From Roseovarius gaetbuli (lineage in GTDB: Bacteria; Pseudomonadota; Alphaproteobacteria; Rhodobacterales; Rhodobacteraceae), in assembly GCF_900172365.1 (NCBI RefSeq), contig NZ_FWFJ01000003.1, positions 1 through 64,000 of the forward strand: a stretch of 64,000 bases of DNA. Direction: 5' to 3'. A program made the position numbers and the translations under genes. Under the pieces are notes generated by a model that did no database searches, was not told the DNA's origin, and saw nothing but the letters and a program-made list of their open reading frames with translations. Positions 63,012 through 64,000 of the stretch are shown one piece after another; the first letter of the stretch is position 1, and every line of letters starts with the position of its first letter.

Positions 63012-64000
63012 GCGACCGCCTGAAACCTCTGATCGGAACCGCCGCCGACCGCGCCCTGACCCGCGAAGAGGCGCAGACCGCATTTCAGATCCTGTTCGAG
63101 GGCGAAGCCACGCCAAGCCAGATCGGCGGCTTGCTCATGGCGCTGCGCACGCGCGGCGAGGCGGTGGATGAATATGCCGCCGCAGCCGCCGTGATGCGCG
63201 CCAAGTGCAATGCCGTCATCGCGCCCGAGGGCGCGATGGATATCGTCGGCACCGGCGGCGATGGCAAGGGCACGCTCAATATCTCGACCGCGACCGCCTT
63301 TGTGGTGGCCGGCGCCGGTGTGACCGTGGCCAAGCACGGCAATCGCAACCTCTCGTCAAAATCCGGCGCCGCGGATGCGCTTGGCCAGATGGGCATCGAC
63401 GTGATGGTCGGCGTGCCGGTGGTCGAGCGCGCGTTGCGCGAGGTTGGCATCGCCTTCATGATGGCACCGATGCACCACCCGGCGATGGCCCATGTCGGCC
63501 CGGTGCGCGCCGAGCTTGGCACGCGCACGATCTTCAACATTCTCGGGCCGCTGACCAACCCGGCAGGCGTCAAACGTCAGCTGACCGGCGCGTTTTCACG
63601 CGACCTGATCCGTCCGATGGCCGAAACGCTTGGGCAATTGGGAAGCGAGCGTGCCTGGCTGGTGCATGGCAGCGACGGCACCGATGAGTTGACGATCACC
63701 GGCATAAGCTGGGTCGCCGCGCTTGAGGCCGATGGCAGCATCCGCGAGGCCGAGCTTCACCCCGAGGATTTTGGCCTTCCGGTGCATCCCTTCGAGGACA
63801 TCATCGGCGGCACCCCCGCCGAAAACGCCGCCGCCCTGCGCGCGCTTCTGGATGGCGCACCGGGCGCCTATCGCGACGCCGTCCTGCTGAACGCCGCCGC
63901 CGCGCTTGTGGTGGCGGACCATGCCCCGGACCTAAAGACCGGCGTGGCGCAGGCCGCGACAAGCATCGACAGCGGTGCCGCAAAGGCCAAGATCACCGCG
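63008..64000 (+). CDS. trpD: Anthranilate phosphoribosyltransferase (partial, runs off window)
   Basis: The second committed enzyme of tryptophan synthesis, which attaches PRPP to anthranilate. 331 codons are visible without a stop, close to the full length of about 340. The PRPP site is [15 protein letters not shown] and the anthranilate region [12 protein letters not shown], with [10 protein letters not shown] later. ATG 63008 shares ATGA with the trpG stop. Only a few residues are likely missing at the 3' end. trpC is expected next, outside the window. Confidence 0.93.
   Translation, partial: MSDRLKPLIGTAADRALTREEAQTAFQILFEGEATPSQIGGLLMALRTRGEAVDEYAAAAAVMRAKCNAVIAPEGAMDIVGTGGDGKGTLNISTATAFVVAGAGVTVAKHGNRNLSSKSGAADALGQMGIDVMVGVPVVERALREVGIAFMMAPMHHPAMAHVGPVRAELGTRTIFNILGPLTNPAGVKRQLTGAFSRDLIRPMAETLGQLGSERAWLVHGSDGTDELTITGISWVAALEADGSIREAELHPEDFGLPVHPFEDIIGGTPAENAAALRALLDGAPGAYRDAVLLNAAAALVVADHAPDLKTGVAQAATSIDSGAAKAKITA

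Overview
The window is a GC-rich chromosomal segment of an alphaproteobacterium of the order Rhodobacterales, most likely the Roseobacter/Rhodobacteraceae group. The clues are a trgA-trgB-cysK tellurite cluster, a circularly permuted two-piece tmRNA with the tag ANDNRAPVALAA, paired BCCT carriers, a split corrinoid methionine synthase with a DUF1638 protein, a B12-dependent class II ribonucleotide reductase, SspB of the alpha type, and a GAAC-N7-GAAC (alphaproteobacterial LexA) site. Gene starts are dense and often coupled by ATGA overlaps.

Region by region: 1-2557 is the end of an integrated element (a P4-type tyrosine integrase and a coupled unknown gene) next to tRNA-Ser(GGA). 2.8-13.7 kb holds an AI-2E family membrane protein, an Ala-tRNA editing hydrolase, an MscS channel, and the stress cluster cysK-trgB-trgA-cfa-photolyase plus a class V PLP enzyme. 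13.8-18 kb has two divergent BCCT osmolyte carriers around a 582-base regulatory gap. 18-26 kb carries fumC with two small coupled genes, sspB, chrA, the tmRNA gene, a cytochrome P450 coupled to a membrane serine hydrolase, ccdA and tusA. 26-35.6 kb carries RNase E, DctBD, purQ/S/C with an inserted alcohol dehydrogenase, and a DUF1476 protein.

35.7-45.7 kb contains a frameshifted MprF-like gene, the homocysteine-binding and corrinoid parts of a split methionine synthase with DUF1638, an SOS-type radical SAM gene, sufE, rnd, purN, purM and a CAT-anticodon tRNA. 45.9-52.1 kb has class II nrdJ behind tandem NrdR-like boxes, tRNA-Pro(TGG), DUF192, a double cold-shock protein and pdxH. 52.2-64 kb has fabI, a LysE exporter, gpt, an aminotransferase, ppiD-trpE, a rhodanese behind an FNR-like site, a pseudouridine synthase, a PEBP-like gene broken by an in-frame TGA, a divergent polysaccharide deacetylase, and trpG-trpD (trpD runs off the end).

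Most of the window is ordinary core genome. The points that deserve attention are the integrase-coupled unknown gene, a DctD without a GAFTGA loop, the SOS box before the PA0069-type radical SAM gene, the tandem NrdR boxes, the corrinoid methionine synthase locus, the two broken genes, and several palindromes in promoter regions. I saw no CRISPR array, insertion sequence or rRNA. No clearly new multi-gene system is evident; the best candidate for unknown biology is the gene at 229-1215.
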